Shown one piece after another: positions 9,346-19,637 of a stretch of 32,570 bases of DNA. How positions within the stretch are numbered: the first letter of the stretch is position 1; each line of letters begins with the position of its first letter. Under the pieces are notes generated by a model. It did no database searches. It was not told where the DNA came from and was given only the letters and a program-made list of their open reading frames with translations. A program made the translations under genes and the position numbers. This DNA is from Actinomycetes bacterium (lineage in GTDB: Bacteria > Actinomycetota > Actinomycetes > Nanopelagicales > Nanopelagicaceae), in NCBI GenBank assembly GCA_025363635.1, contig JANYDL010000020.1, forward strand, positions 1 to 32,570, read 5' to 3'.

Positions 9346-9999
9346 ATGTCTCAATCTCAACTGCAACGCCTTGTTGCAGTAATGGATCGGTTGCGCTCGC
9401 CTGGCGGTTGTTTGTGGGACGCAGAGCAAACTCATGAATCCCTCATTCCATTTCTATTAGAAGAGTCGTACGAATACATCGAGGCTGTCGAAACTTCAGA
9501 TCGAGAAGCGATGAGGGAAGAACTAGGTGATGTGCTCTTGCAGGTGTATTTCCATGCCCGCATGGCCGAAGAGCATCCAACAGATGCTTTTTCGATCGAA
9601 GATGTTGCGAAAGGTGTTGCAGACAAATTGATTCGGCGCCACCCGCATGTTTTTGGCGATGTTAAAGTAACCTCGAGCGATGAGGTCTTAGAAAATTGGG
9701 AAGCCTTGAAGTCTGCAGAAAAAGGTCGCACCTCGGCCGTTGATGGAGTTCCGCTCGGACAACCAGCGATAACCCTTGTGACGAAATTGCTTTACCGTGC
9801 CGACAAGAATAAATTAAAACTTAATCTTCCTAATCAGATTTCGCAACCGCAGGAAGCGACCATTGAAGCAGTTGGTGAAGTACTGCTGGCCACTCTTGCG
9901 TGGGCTAGCCAACATGGAGTGGATTCTGATGCGGCGTTGCGCCACGTCGCTCGAGGATTAGCCGCTCAAATCAATGATTTGGAAAGCCCTGTAGGATAA
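9346..9999 (+). CDS. mazG: MazG-family nucleoside triphosphate pyrophosphohydrolase
   Basis: MazG hydrolyses (d)NTPs to monophosphates and pyrophosphate and is thought to clear damaged nucleotides. The N-terminal half (residues about 1-115) has the helical MazG fold with RLRSPGGCLWDAEQTHESL, EESYEYIEA and EELGDVLLQV, giving the acidic EExxE and EExxD Mg-binding motifs. VADKLIRRHPHVFGDV follows, as is typical. At 217 residues it carries one full MazG domain plus a degenerate second half, shorter than the two-domain E. coli protein but normal for actinobacteria. It starts 11 bp after the lipoprotein gene; no strong SD is seen at the ATG. It belongs to the mfd-eno run. Confidence 0.93.
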   Translation: MSQSQLQRLVAVMDRLRSPGGCLWDAEQTHESLIPFLLEESYEYIEAVETSDREAMREELGDVLLQVYFHARMAEEHPTDAFSIEDVAKGVADKLIRRHPHVFGDVKVTSSDEVLENWEALKSAEKGRTSAVDGVPLGQPAITLVTKLLYRADKNKLKLNLPNQISQPQEATIEAVGEVLLATLAWASQHGVDSDAALRHVARGLAAQINDLESPVG

Positions 10000-10017
10000 G
10001 TGCGCAATCAACGTTGA

Positions 10018-11343
<1,326 letters not shown>

Positions 11344-11348
11344 TAGAG

Positions 11349-11756
11349 GTGGCGAAGGCTCGCTCCCAACGGAGTAAATCCCGAGTTCTAGGATCAGGGC
11401 GAGCCATGACTTTCGCTGTAGTTCTTTTTTTATTGGCCTGGACAATTGCTCCACCTGCTCAACGTTATTTCGTTCAGCGGGCGCAAATCAGCGCCTTAAA
11501 GGCTCAGGTCAGCGCGAATAATCAGGCGCTTGCAGATGCTGCACGTGAACTCGAAATGTGGCGTGATCCTGAATATATAAAATCCCAAGCCCGCGAGCGA
11601 CTGCACTTCATATTGCCAGGGGAGCGTCAATACATCGTTACAGATGGGACCACACTGGCTGTACAAAGTCCGACGACCGCTATTGCAAAAGATCTCCCGA
11701 GTGGGCTCCCTTGGTACAACCGCTTGATCGCGTCAATTACTGAGACTGGTTCTTAA
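11349..11756 (+). CDS. FtsB/DivIC-family septum formation initiator
   Basis: This 135-residue bitopic membrane protein has a short basic cytoplasmic N-terminus (residues 1-20) and one membrane segment (about 21-38, FAVVLFLLAWTIAPPA). A coiled coil (about 43-75, RAQISALKAQVSANNQALADAA...) follows, then the typical DPEYIKSQARERLHFILPGE segment. FtsB/DivIC proteins join FtsQ/DivIB and FtsL in the division-site complex that activates septal cell wall synthesis. The start is GTG, 5 bp after eno. The stop overlaps the next start by one base (TAATG). Position after enolase and before DUF501 matches other actinobacteria. Confidence 0.9.
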   Translation: MAKARSQRSKSRVLGSGRAMTFAVVLFLLAWTIAPPAQRYFVQRAQISALKAQVSANNQALADAARELEMWRDPEYIKSQARERLHFILPGERQYIVTDGTTLAVQSPTTAIAKDLPSGLPWYNRLIASITETGS

Positions 11757-12256
11757 TGCGTGGACCAACGCAGGCCGACCTTGATTGTATTGAAATGCAA
11801 TTAGGTCGCACGCCTCGCGACGTGCATACGATCGCTTTTCGCTGTCCATGTGGCGAACCTGCCGTGGTTGAAACGCCGCCTCGACTTTCAGATGGAACAC
11901 CGTTTCCAACTTTTTACTATGCGACTTGCCCTCGGCTCACGGGCGCAATCTCAACTTTGGAGTCAAGTGGATTGATGGGAAAGATGAATGAGCGCCTTGC
12001 TGTCGATGCCGAACTTGGAGGGGCTTACGCGGCGGCACACGATGATTACATCGCGGCGCGATCGGCGCTCGGAATTATGGTACCGGAAGTAGAAAATATT
12101 TCCGCGGGGGGAATGCCGGATCGCGTGAAATGTCTGCACTCTCTCGTTGCTCATTCACTTGCAGCGGGACCTGATGTAAATCCTCTCGGAGATGAAGCGC
12201 TTTCACAATTGCCAAATTGGTGGCTCGAAGAGCCTTGTAGTCGGGGATATGTATGA
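11756..12256 (+). CDS. DUF501 domain protein
   Basis: The 166-residue protein begins ADLDCIEMQLGRTPRDVHTIAFRC and carries the DUF501 core, with paired cysteines in RCPCGEPAVV and the segment PFPTFYYATCPRL. It has no signal peptide and is probably cytoplasmic. Biochemical function is unknown; the Cys pattern hints at a metal site, which is inference. Its fixed place between the FtsB-like gene and Ppx/GppA (M. tuberculosis Rv1024-Rv1026) is the best clue. It overlaps both neighbours (1 bp before, 4 bp ATGA after), so translation is likely coupled. Confidence 0.9.
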   Translation: MRGPTQADLDCIEMQLGRTPRDVHTIAFRCPCGEPAVVETPPRLSDGTPFPTFYYATCPRLTGAISTLESSGLMGKMNERLAVDAELGGAYAAAHDDYIAARSALGIMVPEVENISAGGMPDRVKCLHSLVAHSLAAGPDVNPLGDEALSQLPNWWLEEPCSRGYV

Positions 12257-13167
12257 GAGTTGCAGCAATTGACTGCGGAACAAATTCCATCCGGCTATTG
12301 ATCGCAGATATTGTAGATGGAAAATTCCAAGAGATTTCACGTGAAATGCGGATTGTCCGTCTGGGTCAAGGCGTTGACCAAACCGGCCAATTTCATATTG
12401 ATGCAATTTCGAGAACTCTTTTCGCGGTATCGAGTTATGCGGAAGCAATAAAAGCTAATTCCGTCGAACGTGTTCGGTTCTGTGCAACGAGTGCCACACG
12501 CGATGCGACTAATCGCGAACTTTTTCTTGAAGGGGTGAAAGATCGACTCGGCTTGTATCCAGAAGTCATTACCGGAGATGAAGAAGCGGCATTATCTTTT
12601 CAAGGAGCAACGAAAGAGCTATTTGGTGCCGAAAGTCCCTATTTGGTGGTTGATATTGGCGGTGGTTCGACTGAATTCGTCTTCGGCGCTGGGGCAGTTG
12701 AGGCTGCAAAGAGCGTCAATATCGGCTGTGTGAGGATGTCTGAAAGGCATTTTCGTTCCGATCCCCCAAGCCAAAATGAAATCGCTGCGGCGATCATCGA
12801 CATCGATTCCGCGATTTCAGAGGCGGCAAATATCGTTCCAATCACTTCTTCACGCACTCTTATTGCCGTCGCAGGTACTGCAACGACTGTGGCCGCGGCT
12901 GCCCTCGGACTCAAAGAATACGATCGCAATTTAATTCACCTTTCTCGAATCTCATCCGCGCAAGTCCACGAAATTTCGACGATGTTTTTGCGTATGTCAC
13001 GTGTGGAACGAGCGGCACTGGGATATATGCATCCAGGCAGAGTCGATGTTATTACGGCGGGATCACTCGTGCTCTCTCGCATTATGAAAGCAACAGATGC
13101 CAGAGAATTTCTCGCATCCGAAAGTGACATTCTCGATGGAATGGCATGGGACCTTGCCTCGCGTTAA
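12253..13167 (+). CDS. Ppx/GppA-family phosphatase (exopolyphosphatase-like)
   Basis: The 304-residue protein is an ASKHA-fold phosphatase. It has the phosphate-1 motif AAIDCGTNSIRLLIAD at the N-terminus, CATSATRDATNRELF, the phosphate-2 motif YLVVDIGGGSTEF (about 132-144), and GTATTVAAAALGL. Members release phosphate from polyphosphate or convert pppGpp to ppGpp. The single-domain length, without the C-terminal helical extension of E. coli Ppx, matches actinobacterial Ppx1/Ppx2 such as Rv1026. Which substrate it prefers cannot be read from sequence. It overlaps DUF501 by 4 bp (ATGA) and the next gene by about 30 bp. Confidence 0.93.
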   Translation: MRVAAIDCGTNSIRLLIADIVDGKFQEISREMRIVRLGQGVDQTGQFHIDAISRTLFAVSSYAEAIKANSVERVRFCATSATRDATNRELFLEGVKDRLGLYPEVITGDEEAALSFQGATKELFGAESPYLVVDIGGGSTEFVFGAGAVEAAKSVNIGCVRMSERHFRSDPPSQNEIAAAIIDIDSAISEAANIVPITSSRTLIAVAGTATTVAAAALGLKEYDRNLIHLSRISSAQVHEISTMFLRMSRVERAALGYMHPGRVDVITAGSLVLSRIMKATDAREFLASESDILDGMAWDLASR

Positions 13168-13894
13168 GCGCACCAATGTTGGCGCTGTAAGCGCCGCCTG
13201 CCTTAACCTTGCTCAATTGGATCTGCAGATTCACGACTGCAATGCATGCCCGCGACTTGTGTCTTGGCGTGAGGAAGTTGCTCTTGTCAAGCGAAAATCT
13301 TATGAAAGTCAGATCTATTGGGGTAAAGCGATCTCTGGATTTGGTTCTGAAAAACCGATAATTCTTATTGTTGGTTTAGCACCAGGCGCACATGGCGCGA
13401 ATCGAACGGGAAGAATTTTTACTGGCGACTCTTCGGGCGATTGGCTCTTTGGATCTTTACATCGAATCGGAATCGCAAGAATTCCTACAAGCACCTCTCG
13501 AGATGATGACCAGAAATTAAAAGGCACGAGAATAACTACAGCCGTGCATTGTGCTCCGCCTGATAATGCACCGGCAGTTGATGAACGTGATCGATGCCAA
13601 CCTTGGTTGACTCGAGAATTTGAACTAACCGCACCAACAGTCCGCGCATACGTTGGTTTAGGTGCATTCGCTTGGAACGCTATCTACAAGGAATTGAAGG
13701 CACTTGGACACCCGATTCCTCGTGTGAAATTTGCTCATGGAGCTAACGCTGAATACACCTTTGACGGCCACGACTACTTGGTTGTTGCAAGTTATCATCC
13801 GAGCCAGCAAAACACTTTTACAGGTAAATTGACAAGAGAAATGTTGGATTCCGTGCTTGCGAAAGCGGGTAGATTTACCTCCGTTATTCGATAA
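13136..13894 (+). CDS. Family 5 (UDGb-type) uracil-DNA glycosylase
   Basis: This enzyme excises uracil and related deaminated bases from DNA. Counting from the ATG at 13136 (252 residues), it has four candidate [4Fe-4S] cysteines (C35, C38 in CNACPRL, C139, C154). Motif 1 is GLAPGAHGANRTGRIFTGD (80-98) and motif 2 HPSQQN (221-226). The AxHG-type motif 1, with no acidic catalytic residue at the family 4 position, points to family 5. The start is uncertain: ATG 13097 would overlap Ppx by 71 bp, ATG 13136 by 32 bp, and TTG 13154 by 14 bp. None has a strong SD. It is the last protein gene before the tRNA and sits in the same run as mfd. Confidence 0.9.
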   Translation: MEWHGTLPRVKRTNVGAVSAACLNLAQLDLQIHDCNACPRLVSWREEVALVKRKSYESQIYWGKAISGFGSEKPIILIVGLAPGAHGANRTGRIFTGDSSGDWLFGSLHRIGIARIPTSTSRDDDQKLKGTRITTAVHCAPPDNAPAVDERDRCQPWLTREFELTAPTVRAYVGLGAFAWNAIYKELKALGHPIPRVKFAHGANAEYTFDGHDYLVVASYHPSQQNTFTGKLTREMLDSVLAKAGRFTSVIR

Positions 13895-13895
13895 C

Positions 13896-13968
13896 GCCCT
13901 CGTAGCCCAATGGCAGAGGCAGAGGACTTAAAATCCTCCAAGTGTGGGTTCGACCCCCACCGAGGGCA
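13896..13968 (+). tRNA. tRNA with anticodon UAA (Leu by codon), short variable loop
   Basis: A 73-nt cloverleaf folds cleanly. The acceptor stem is 7 bp (13896-13902 with 13961-13967) and the discriminator base is A13968. The D arm has 3 pairs plus a C-A mismatch. The anticodon stem is 5 bp (13922-13926 with 13934-13938) with loop CUUAAAA and anticodon UAA at 13929-13931. The variable loop is 5 nt, and the T arm has 5 bp with TTCGACC. CCA is not encoded. UAA reads the UUA Leu codon, and A73 fits leucine identity, but bacterial tRNA-Leu normally has a long variable arm, which is absent here. It starts 1 nt after the UDG stop, so it may be co-transcribed. Confidence 0.9.
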
Positions 13969-13999
13969 CTTATTTGAAACGCGTGCCACTTTTTCAAGA

Positions 14000-14005
14000 T
14001 AAGTT
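14000..14005 (+). promoter_or_regulatory. Candidate -10 element for a leaderless corA mRNA
   Basis: TAAGTT (TANNNT) ends 6 nt before the ATG at 14012, exactly where a -10 box should be if transcription starts at the A of ATG. A TTGAAA hexamer at 13974-13979 could be a -35 box but at a long spacing of 20 nt. No Shine-Dalgarno sequence is present. Confidence 0.35.
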
Positions 14006-14011
14006 GATGAC

Positions 14012-14983
14012 ATGATCGTTGACGTCGCGCTTTACCAAGATGGCGTGAGAACTTCGGGGCCCTCGGATATTTCTGACCTCGTTGATAAAGCACGAAATGA
14101 AGGTGGTTTCGTCTGGCTGGGACTAGCGCAACCGACTCAAACTGAATTCGATATGGTGGTCGGGGAACTCAATTTTCATCCTTTGGCGATTGAAGATGCG
14201 ATTCATGCAAATCAGAGACCAAAACTCGAGGACTATGAGGGATTAACTTTTTTCGTCCTGAAGACCGTTTTCTTTGATCAAGAGGCACAGGAAATATCAA
14301 CGGGTGAATTAATCTGTTTTATCAGTGATCACTTCATTGTTATTGTTCGACATGGTGACGGGCATCCTCTATCAGCGGTCCGCCATGAACTTGAACTAAA
14401 ATCAGAACAACTACAGTTAGGTCCATACGCAGTATTGCACGCAGTCGCAGATCGCGTAATTGATGGATATCGAACTATCGCTACATTGCTGGAACAGGAA
14501 GTGGTTGGAGTTGAAAACAAAGTTTTCAATGGAAAACGTCAAACCTTCTCGCAGGAGATTTATTTTCTTAAGCGCGAGATCATTGAATTTAGACATGCAA
14601 TTGAACCTTTGGTAATTCCCGTCGGAAAATTGTCTACGGGTTTCGTCAGCTCGGTGCCAGATAAGTTGAGACCCTTCTTTCGAGATCTTTCTGATCACCT
14701 AATACAGGCCTGTGAGCAGGCATCTGGACTTGATGCTCTCATTACCTCCGTATTGCAAGCGGATCTGGCTCACATACAAGTACAACAGAATATTGATGTG
14801 CGTCGAATTTCTGCTTGGGTAGCGCTGGCTTCTGGACCAACGATGATTGCAGGAATTTATGGAATGAATTTTCGTCATATGCCTGAACTAGGCACCAGGT
14901 ATGGTTATTTTGTTGTGATAGGAGTGATGGTTAGCCTTACTGTATTTCTGGTGCGAAAATTTCGGAATTCAGGTTGGTTGTAA
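14012..14983 (+). CDS. corA: CorA-family magnesium/divalent cation transporter
   Basis: CorA forms a pentameric channel that imports Mg2+ (or Co2+/Ni2+). The 323-residue protein has a cytoplasmic funnel domain (about 1-250) with the long helix region HIQVQQNIDVRRISAWVAL. Two C-terminal membrane helices (about 264-283 and 298-315) flank the diagnostic GMN motif at 284-286 (YGMNF), and the loop MPELGTRYG follows. Length and architecture are normal. It follows the tRNA by 43 bp and has its own putative leaderless promoter. Confidence 0.93.
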   Translation: MIVDVALYQDGVRTSGPSDISDLVDKARNEGGFVWLGLAQPTQTEFDMVVGELNFHPLAIEDAIHANQRPKLEDYEGLTFFVLKTVFFDQEAQEISTGELICFISDHFIVIVRHGDGHPLSAVRHELELKSEQLQLGPYAVLHAVADRVIDGYRTIATLLEQEVVGVENKVFNGKRQTFSQEIYFLKREIIEFRHAIEPLVIPVGKLSTGFVSSVPDKLRPFFRDLSDHLIQACEQASGLDALITSVLQADLAHIQVQQNIDVRRISAWVALASGPTMIAGIYGMNFRHMPELGTRYGYFVVIGVMVSLTVFLVRKFRNSGWL

Positions 14984-15152
14984 ATTTGCAATTCTCGTGA
15001 ATTATTAAATGCGTATCACTTGCATAAAAGAGAAGTTCTCAACTAGTGGTGAGTTAAAAATTTTCTATTTAAAAATGTGAAGCAAGACTGGGAATAGATT
15101 GTCTTTTCCAGCGGTTATTACTGATAACTTAAAATAGAAAGTTGAAAAGATC

Positions 15153-15767
15153 ATGTTTAAGCCCGCAGATTCATCGATCACTTTGAGCCCATTGATTGCG
15201 AACCGTTGGAGCCCGCGCTCATTTGATCGACGTGCTGAAATATTAGATTCAGATTTGGAGGCAATTCTGGAAGCGGGCCGCTGGTCACCTTCGACCAACA
15301 ACATGCAACCTTGGCGCTTCATCGTTGCCAAGCGCGGTGACGAACACTTTGAATATTTATCCAAGCATTTAGCAGGGTTCAACTCTGTGTGGGCACCTAA
15401 TGCATCCGCTTTTGTTCTTGTCTTGGCCGTGACCACAAATGACGATGGATCTACGCGACCATTCGCTCTTTATGACGCTGGGCTAGCCAGTGCTTTCATG
15501 ACAGTGGAAGCAAACCATCGCGGGATAGCGGTTCATCCCATCGCGGGATTTAATCGCGATCAAGTCAAGGCGCAGTACGAACTTCCAGAGCATCTTGTTC
15601 AAACTGCCATTCTCGTTTTGGGTAGCCAGGCTCCGGCAAGCGAGCTAATCGATGAGGGATTGGTCGAGCGTGAGAATGCACCTCGCGTCAGACGTCAATT
15701 ATCTGAACTGGTTATTGCAGGTCTGCCTGAAGCGAGAGAGCGACCGAGTTGGGCCATACCAGCGTAA
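15153..15767 (+). CDS. Nitroreductase-family FMN oxidoreductase
   Basis: The 204-residue protein has the nitroreductase fold. The N-terminal RWSPRSFDRRAEI and GRWSPSTNNMQPWRFIV contribute FMN phosphate and isoalloxazine contacts, and a central ANHRGIAVHPIAGFNRDQ and a C-terminal RRQLSELV segment follow. Such enzymes reduce nitro compounds, quinones or enones with NAD(P)H; some remove halogens or do specialised chemistry. The substrate cannot be deduced. It stands alone. In the AT-rich 169-bp gap upstream, TAAAAT at 15130-15135 is a possible -10 box, giving a leader of about 10 nt. Confidence 0.88.
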   Translation: MFKPADSSITLSPLIANRWSPRSFDRRAEILDSDLEAILEAGRWSPSTNNMQPWRFIVAKRGDEHFEYLSKHLAGFNSVWAPNASAFVLVLAVTTNDDGSTRPFALYDAGLASAFMTVEANHRGIAVHPIAGFNRDQVKAQYELPEHLVQTAILVLGSQAPASELIDEGLVERENAPRVRRQLSELVIAGLPEARERPSWAIPA

Positions 15768-15920
15768 TTTCTCCTGGATTCACGCTCATCTGACGCATAA
15801 TTTTCGCACTCTAAGCAATCTCTAAGCCCCTCAAGGCTTCGCGGCAAGCGAAGGAAGATTCTTAGCCCTACGATTGTTTTATGTGTCAGTGGAAATTCCA
15901 CGGACACTTTTCGCGCCTTT

Positions 15921-15926
15921 AAGGAG
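15921..15926 (+). promoter_or_regulatory. Ribosome binding site deciding the Bax-inhibitor-1-like start
   Basis: AAGGAG lies 10 nt before the ATG at 15937 and supports MRSSNPVLV as the N-terminus, rather than the in-frame ATG at 15874. Upstream at about 15838-15855 a 6-bp hairpin (CTTCGC, loop GGCAA, GCGAAG) has no T-run, so it is not a clear terminator. Confidence 0.65.
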
Positions 15927-15936
15927 ACACGAAGAT

Positions 15937-16728
15937 ATGCGTAGTTCAAACCCTGTTTTGGTAAGGACCATGAAGTCCGGCGGCTATGCGGCCATGGGTT
16001 CGACCACAACAACCTCTCCAGAATCATTGGAGACTCTGTACAACGCACCGGCAGCATCCTCTATACGCACCGGTCGAATGACCATCGATGATGTTGTTAC
16101 TCGAACTGGAATTCTCTTCACAACTCTTGTGGTTGTAGGAGCAGCGGCATGGAAACTTAATCTCGGTGGTGGCGCACTCATGCTCGGTATTTTCGGTGGC
16201 TTCGCGCTTGCAATGGTCAATACCTTTAGCAAGACCGTTCGACCTGCACTTGTGATCGCTTATGCCGCGCTAGAAGGTTTAGCGCTTGGAACGCTTTCTC
16301 ATATGTACAACACCGCATATCCAGGCATCGTAAGCCAGGCAGTGATTGGAACTATCGCAGCTTTCGCGGGCGTTCTCTTCGCTTACAAAAGTGGCCGTAT
16401 TACTGTGTCACCTCGCTTCACTCGCATCGTCGTTGGTGCCGCAATCGGATACCTCATCCTTGGAGTAATCAGCATGTTTGCCGCCATGGCCCATGTCGGC
16501 GGAGGAATGGGTCTGTACGGAGTACATGGACTTGGACTTCTACTGGCAGTGGCAGGCGTTGGACTTGCGAGCATCTTCTTAATTCTTGACTTTGATCAAA
16601 TCGATAAAGGAATCAAAGCGGGACTTCCTCAAGAAGAATCATGGCGAGCAGCATTCGGACTGATGGTGACATTGGTTTGGCTCTACATGGAGATCTTGCG
16701 ACTTCTCTCCATTCTCCGGAATAACTAG
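15937..16728 (+). CDS. Bax inhibitor-1/YccA family membrane protein
   Basis: The 263-residue protein has a soluble N-terminus of about 60 residues and then about seven hydrophobic helices, including TGILFTTLVVVGAAAWKL, LMLGIFGGFALAMVNTF, VIAYAALEGLALGTLS and GLASIFLILDFDQIDKG. The last matches the conserved LILDFxxI segment of the actinobacterial BI-1-like family. BI-1 proteins are membrane proteins with reported calcium-leak or stress roles; no role can be assigned here. The Ser/Thr/Gly-rich N-terminal 50 residues are typical of the actinobacterial subgroup. It converges on the MFS gene with a 22-bp gap and no clear terminator. Confidence 0.9.
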   Translation: MRSSNPVLVRTMKSGGYAAMGSTTTTSPESLETLYNAPAASSIRTGRMTIDDVVTRTGILFTTLVVVGAAAWKLNLGGGALMLGIFGGFALAMVNTFSKTVRPALVIAYAALEGLALGTLSHMYNTAYPGIVSQAVIGTIAAFAGVLFAYKSGRITVSPRFTRIVVGAAIGYLILGVISMFAAMAHVGGGMGLYGVHGLGLLLAVAGVGLASIFLILDFDQIDKGIKAGLPQEESWRAAFGLMVTLVWLYMEILRLLSILRNN

Positions 16729-16750
16729 CAGTTAGCAAGTGAAGAAAGTA

Positions 16751-17947
16751 TCAAGAACTAGGTAAGTGCGACCTTCTCGTTTCGGGAAGGCGATAAGCCA
16801 GGAGCACTGCGACTGAAAAGACTGCAGCGCTAACCGCGAACGCCGCCCGAAACGAGAAGATGTCGGAAATAAACCCCACCGTAAGTGGTCCAATAATCAT
16901 TCCCGCATCACCTGACATTTGCCAGAGTGCAATAACTTGTCCGCTCTTTCCGCGAATCACATCGCCCACAATGTTGGCCGGAGTTGTTGATAAAAAAGCT
17001 CCGCCAAATCCGATCACCACCATGGCGAAGAGATACATCCAAGGATGGATGGTAAAAACCATGATGATTGTTCCGGCCAATACGACTGTGCTTCCAATCC
17101 CCAACGCGGCTCTTCTTCCGCGCGTATCGGAAAGTTTGCCGGCAGGAAGCAGAAAAAGCCCTTGAACTAGGGCTGCCAGAGTGAAGCCAAAACCCATGAT
17201 TGCTGTCGTTGAATGAAGGTCTTCCGTGACGAAGATTGGCAAGATCGAAGAGCGAAGTCCAAAGAGAACCCAACTTGTGACAAAAGACAAAATCATTGCA
17301 GTTCGGTAAGGCGCCAGTTTGATCGCCTCCGAAATTCCCATGTTTTCAGCGTCTTCCTGTTTTTCAATATGGCTTCTCTTACCTGACTTGAGAAAGAAGA
17401 ATCCAATTGTTCCGGCACAAAAAAGTGTCGAGGAATAGGCAAAGAATGGAGCACGTAAAGAAATAGCGCTAAGCGCTCCGCCGATAGCAGGACCGGCTAT
17501 TCCACCAATAAGAAAACTTCCGTTATAAATTGATTGTGCCCGGCCACGGTGATCGTCATCAACAGATCGCATAATGATTGATCCGGCCGCGACAGAGAAC
17601 ATTGATGAACCCAAGCCGCCTGCAGAACGGAAGATAAGTAGTTGCTGAAAATTTTGAGCGAGTGCGCAGAGAAAGGTGAAGAAAGAAACCATAAGAATTC
17701 CAGCGGCGAAAACTATTCGTTCTCCAAATAGATCCACCAATTTCCCGGAGACAAGTCCGGAACAGAAACGCGCAATTGCAAAAGCCGAAACCATTAATCC
17801 AACAGCAGCGTTATTAACCCCGAAGGATTTAGCAAAGAGTGGAATTGCGGGGACCACAATTCCAAAACCGACCGCCACAAAAAAAGAGGAGGCCACCAAT
17901 ATTTTAACTTCTCGGGGAAAGTCTCCGAGAAGTTTGTTGTGAATCAA
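16751..17947 (-). CDS. MFS transporter, DHA1-like (12 helices)
   Basis: The 398-residue protein has the two six-helix halves of a major facilitator transporter. Motif A variants occur in both halves: [16 protein letters not shown] near 68-83 and [14 protein letters not shown] in the second half. The first helix is [19 protein letters not shown]. This pattern fits proton-coupled drug or metabolite efflux, but the substrate is unknown. Its ATG overlaps the stop of the upstream DHA2 gene by 4 bp, so the two exporters are translated from one mRNA. No regulator gene is adjacent. Confidence 0.9.
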   Translation of the reverse strand: MIHNKLLGDFPREVKILVASSFFVAVGFGIVVPAIPLFAKSFGVNNAAVGLMVSAFAIARFCSGLVSGKLVDLFGERIVFAAGILMVSFFTFLCALAQNFQQLLIFRSAGGLGSSMFSVAAGSIIMRSVDDDHRGRAQSIYNGSFLIGGIAGPAIGGALSAISLRAPFFAYSSTLFCAGTIGFFFLKSGKRSHIEKQEDAENMGISEAIKLAPYRTAMILSFVTSWVLFGLRSSILPIFVTEDLHSTTAIMGFGFTLAALVQGLFLLPAGKLSDTRGRRAALGIGSTVVLAGTIIMVFTIHPWMYLFAMVVIGFGGAFLSTTPANIVGDVIRGKSGQVIALWQMSGDAGMIIGPLTVGFISDIFSFRAAFAVSAAVFSVAVLLAYRLPETRRSHLPSS

Positions 17948-19566
17948 CCAAGCGCCTCGCCAACCGCCTCTTCGCGCGCTGCCGCGTAGTCCTGAGAAGT
18001 ACGTAAAGGGAGTTCACGCAAACTCAGTGCCAAAATAAATCCGAGTGCAGTGACCGGCGCCGCCGCATAGAAGACGATGTGAAATGAATTTACATATCCA
18101 TCTAGCGCAGTGTTATGGACGACCGTCGCATACTTTTGCGGAGAAGCGATGATGTCAGTCAATCCCCGCTGAGAAAGATTTACTCCCACCATCGCAGATG
18201 GCTGCTTTGTCGCTAGTTCAGTGAATCCACTCGCCATGTAATGCGCGAGTCGATTATTGAGAACTGCGCCAAAGAGCGCGGTACCAAATACGCTTCCCAG
18301 CGACCTAAAGAATGTGTTTGAACTCGTTGCAACACCCATATCGGCAAAATCAACTGAGTTTTGCAGCGCAATAACGATTGTCTGCATCGACAATCCAAGC
18401 CCTGCTCCTACGATGATTGCGTAGATTGATAGCTGCCAATAGGGGGTATTGCGAGTCAAGGTGGTCATCAGCAAGATACCGACAGTCATGATGAAAGTTC
18501 CCATTACTGGGAATTTCTTGTAGCGACCGGTCGTAGTGATTCGTTTCCCACTAAAAATCGAAGTGCTGACAATGCCGAGCATAAGAGGAATTAACTTCAA
18601 TCCTGCTGCGGTCGCAGTGTTGCTTTTTACGATTTGAAGGTAAAGAGGAAGCATCACGATCGCACCAAACATGCCGGCACCGATTACCGCGCCAAGAGCT
18701 GAAGTCAATGAAAATGTGTGATTCTTGAAGAGTCGCAAAGGCAAGATCGGCTCTCTGGCTTTCCCTTCCCAGTAGAGAAATCCTCCAGTAAGTACTAGAC
18801 CCACGATTGCATAACCCACAGTGCGTGACTCAAACCAGCCATATTCTGGACCGTAAACAGCGATAGAGAGAAGGATTGTTGTAACTGCACTCACTAATAA
18901 CAATGCACCGAAATAATCAATGGAGTGTTCGCGTTTCACTCTCGGAATATGAAGAACGGCAGAGGTGATTACCAAAGCGAGAATTCCGAACGGAAGGTTA
19001 ATGTAGAAAATCCAACGCCATCCGGTCACACCTAATATCGTGTGGTGATCTGAGAAAAATCCGCCAAGAAGCGGACCTGCCACGGATGAAAGTCCCCATA
19101 CTGCACCAAAGTAACCTTGGTAGCGACCTCTTTCGCGGGGAGGAACTATGTCGCCGATGATCACGAAAGTAAGGGCCATCAATCCTCCGGCTCCAAGTCC
19201 TTGAAGCGCGCGAGTGGCGATGAGTTGATTCATGTTTTGTGAGGCACCGGCAAGCGCCGAGCCGATCAAAAAAGTGACGATTGCAAATTGGAAAGTAACT
19301 CGACGACCATATAGGTCGGAGATTTTTCCATATAGGGGAGTTGATGCAGTTGAAGTAAGTAAATAGGCGGTGACAACCCATGTATATTCTTTCAGCCCGT
19401 GAAGATCTATGACTATCGTTTTGAGAGCGGTGGAGACAATGGTCTGGTCGAGGGCGGCCAGCAGAAGTCCTGTCATCAACCCACCAAGAATGATCATGAT
19501 CTCTTTGTGGGTATGGGCTTTGACTGGCGCTCCGGAACCGGCTTCAGAAACTGAATTACTGGACAT
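17944..19566 (-). CDS. MFS transporter, DHA2/EmrB-QacA type (14 helices)
   Basis: The 540-residue protein is a 14-helix exporter. Helix 1 carries [17 protein letters not shown] (motif D1), followed by [19 protein letters not shown] and the motif [23 protein letters not shown] is next, and motif C follows in helix 5 ([14 protein letters not shown]). Family members pump lipophilic drugs or dyes out in exchange for protons. AAAGG 5 nt before the ATG is a usable SD. It is the first gene of a two-gene minus-strand unit, diverging from the DrrAB-like ABC exporter across 71 bp, which suggests shared control. Confidence 0.93.
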   Translation of the reverse strand: MSSNSVSEAGSGAPVKAHTHKEIMIILGGLMTGLLLAALDQTIVSTALKTIVIDLHGLKEYTWVVTAYLLTSTASTPLYGKISDLYGRRVTFQFAIVTFLIGSALAGASQNMNQLIATRALQGLGAGGLMALTFVIIGDIVPPRERGRYQGYFGAVWGLSSVAGPLLGGFFSDHHTILGVTGWRWIFYINLPFGILALVITSAVLHIPRVKREHSIDYFGALLLVSAVTTILLSIAVYGPEYGWFESRTVGYAIVGLVLTGGFLYWEGKAREPILPLRLFKNHTFSLTSALGAVIGAGMFGAIVMLPLYLQIVKSNTATAAGLKLIPLMLGIVSTSIFSGKRITTTGRYKKFPVMGTFIMTVGILLMTTLTRNTPYWQLSIYAIIVGAGLGLSMQTIVIALQNSVDFADMGVATSSNTFFRSLGSVFGTALFGAVLNNRLAHYMASGFTELATKQPSAMVGVNLSQRGLTDIIASPQKYATVVHNTALDGYVNSFHIVFYAAAPVTALGFILALSLRELPLRTSQDYAAAREEAVGEALG

Positions 19567-19625
19567 AAACGACCTTTCGCGTGGGTATCAAGCAGAAGAT
19601 GTATCCCTCAATTTTGAATAGACGG

Positions 19626-19631
19626 TAACTT
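19626..19631 (+). promoter_or_regulatory. Candidate -10 element for a leaderless drrA-like mRNA
   Basis: TAACTT (TANNNT) ends 6 nt before the GTG at 19638 and no SD precedes that codon. The position is right for transcription starting at the G of GTG. A -35 box is not evident. The 71-bp divergent spacer must also hold the promoter of the MFS pair. Confidence 0.35.
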
Positions 19632-19637
19632 TACCCT

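Noticed and set aside
12639-12929. 96-codon minus-strand frame inside Ppx/GppA
   Set aside because: It is antisense to a well-conserved gene, has no promoter or SD and is Ala/Ser-rich in the way shadow frames often are.
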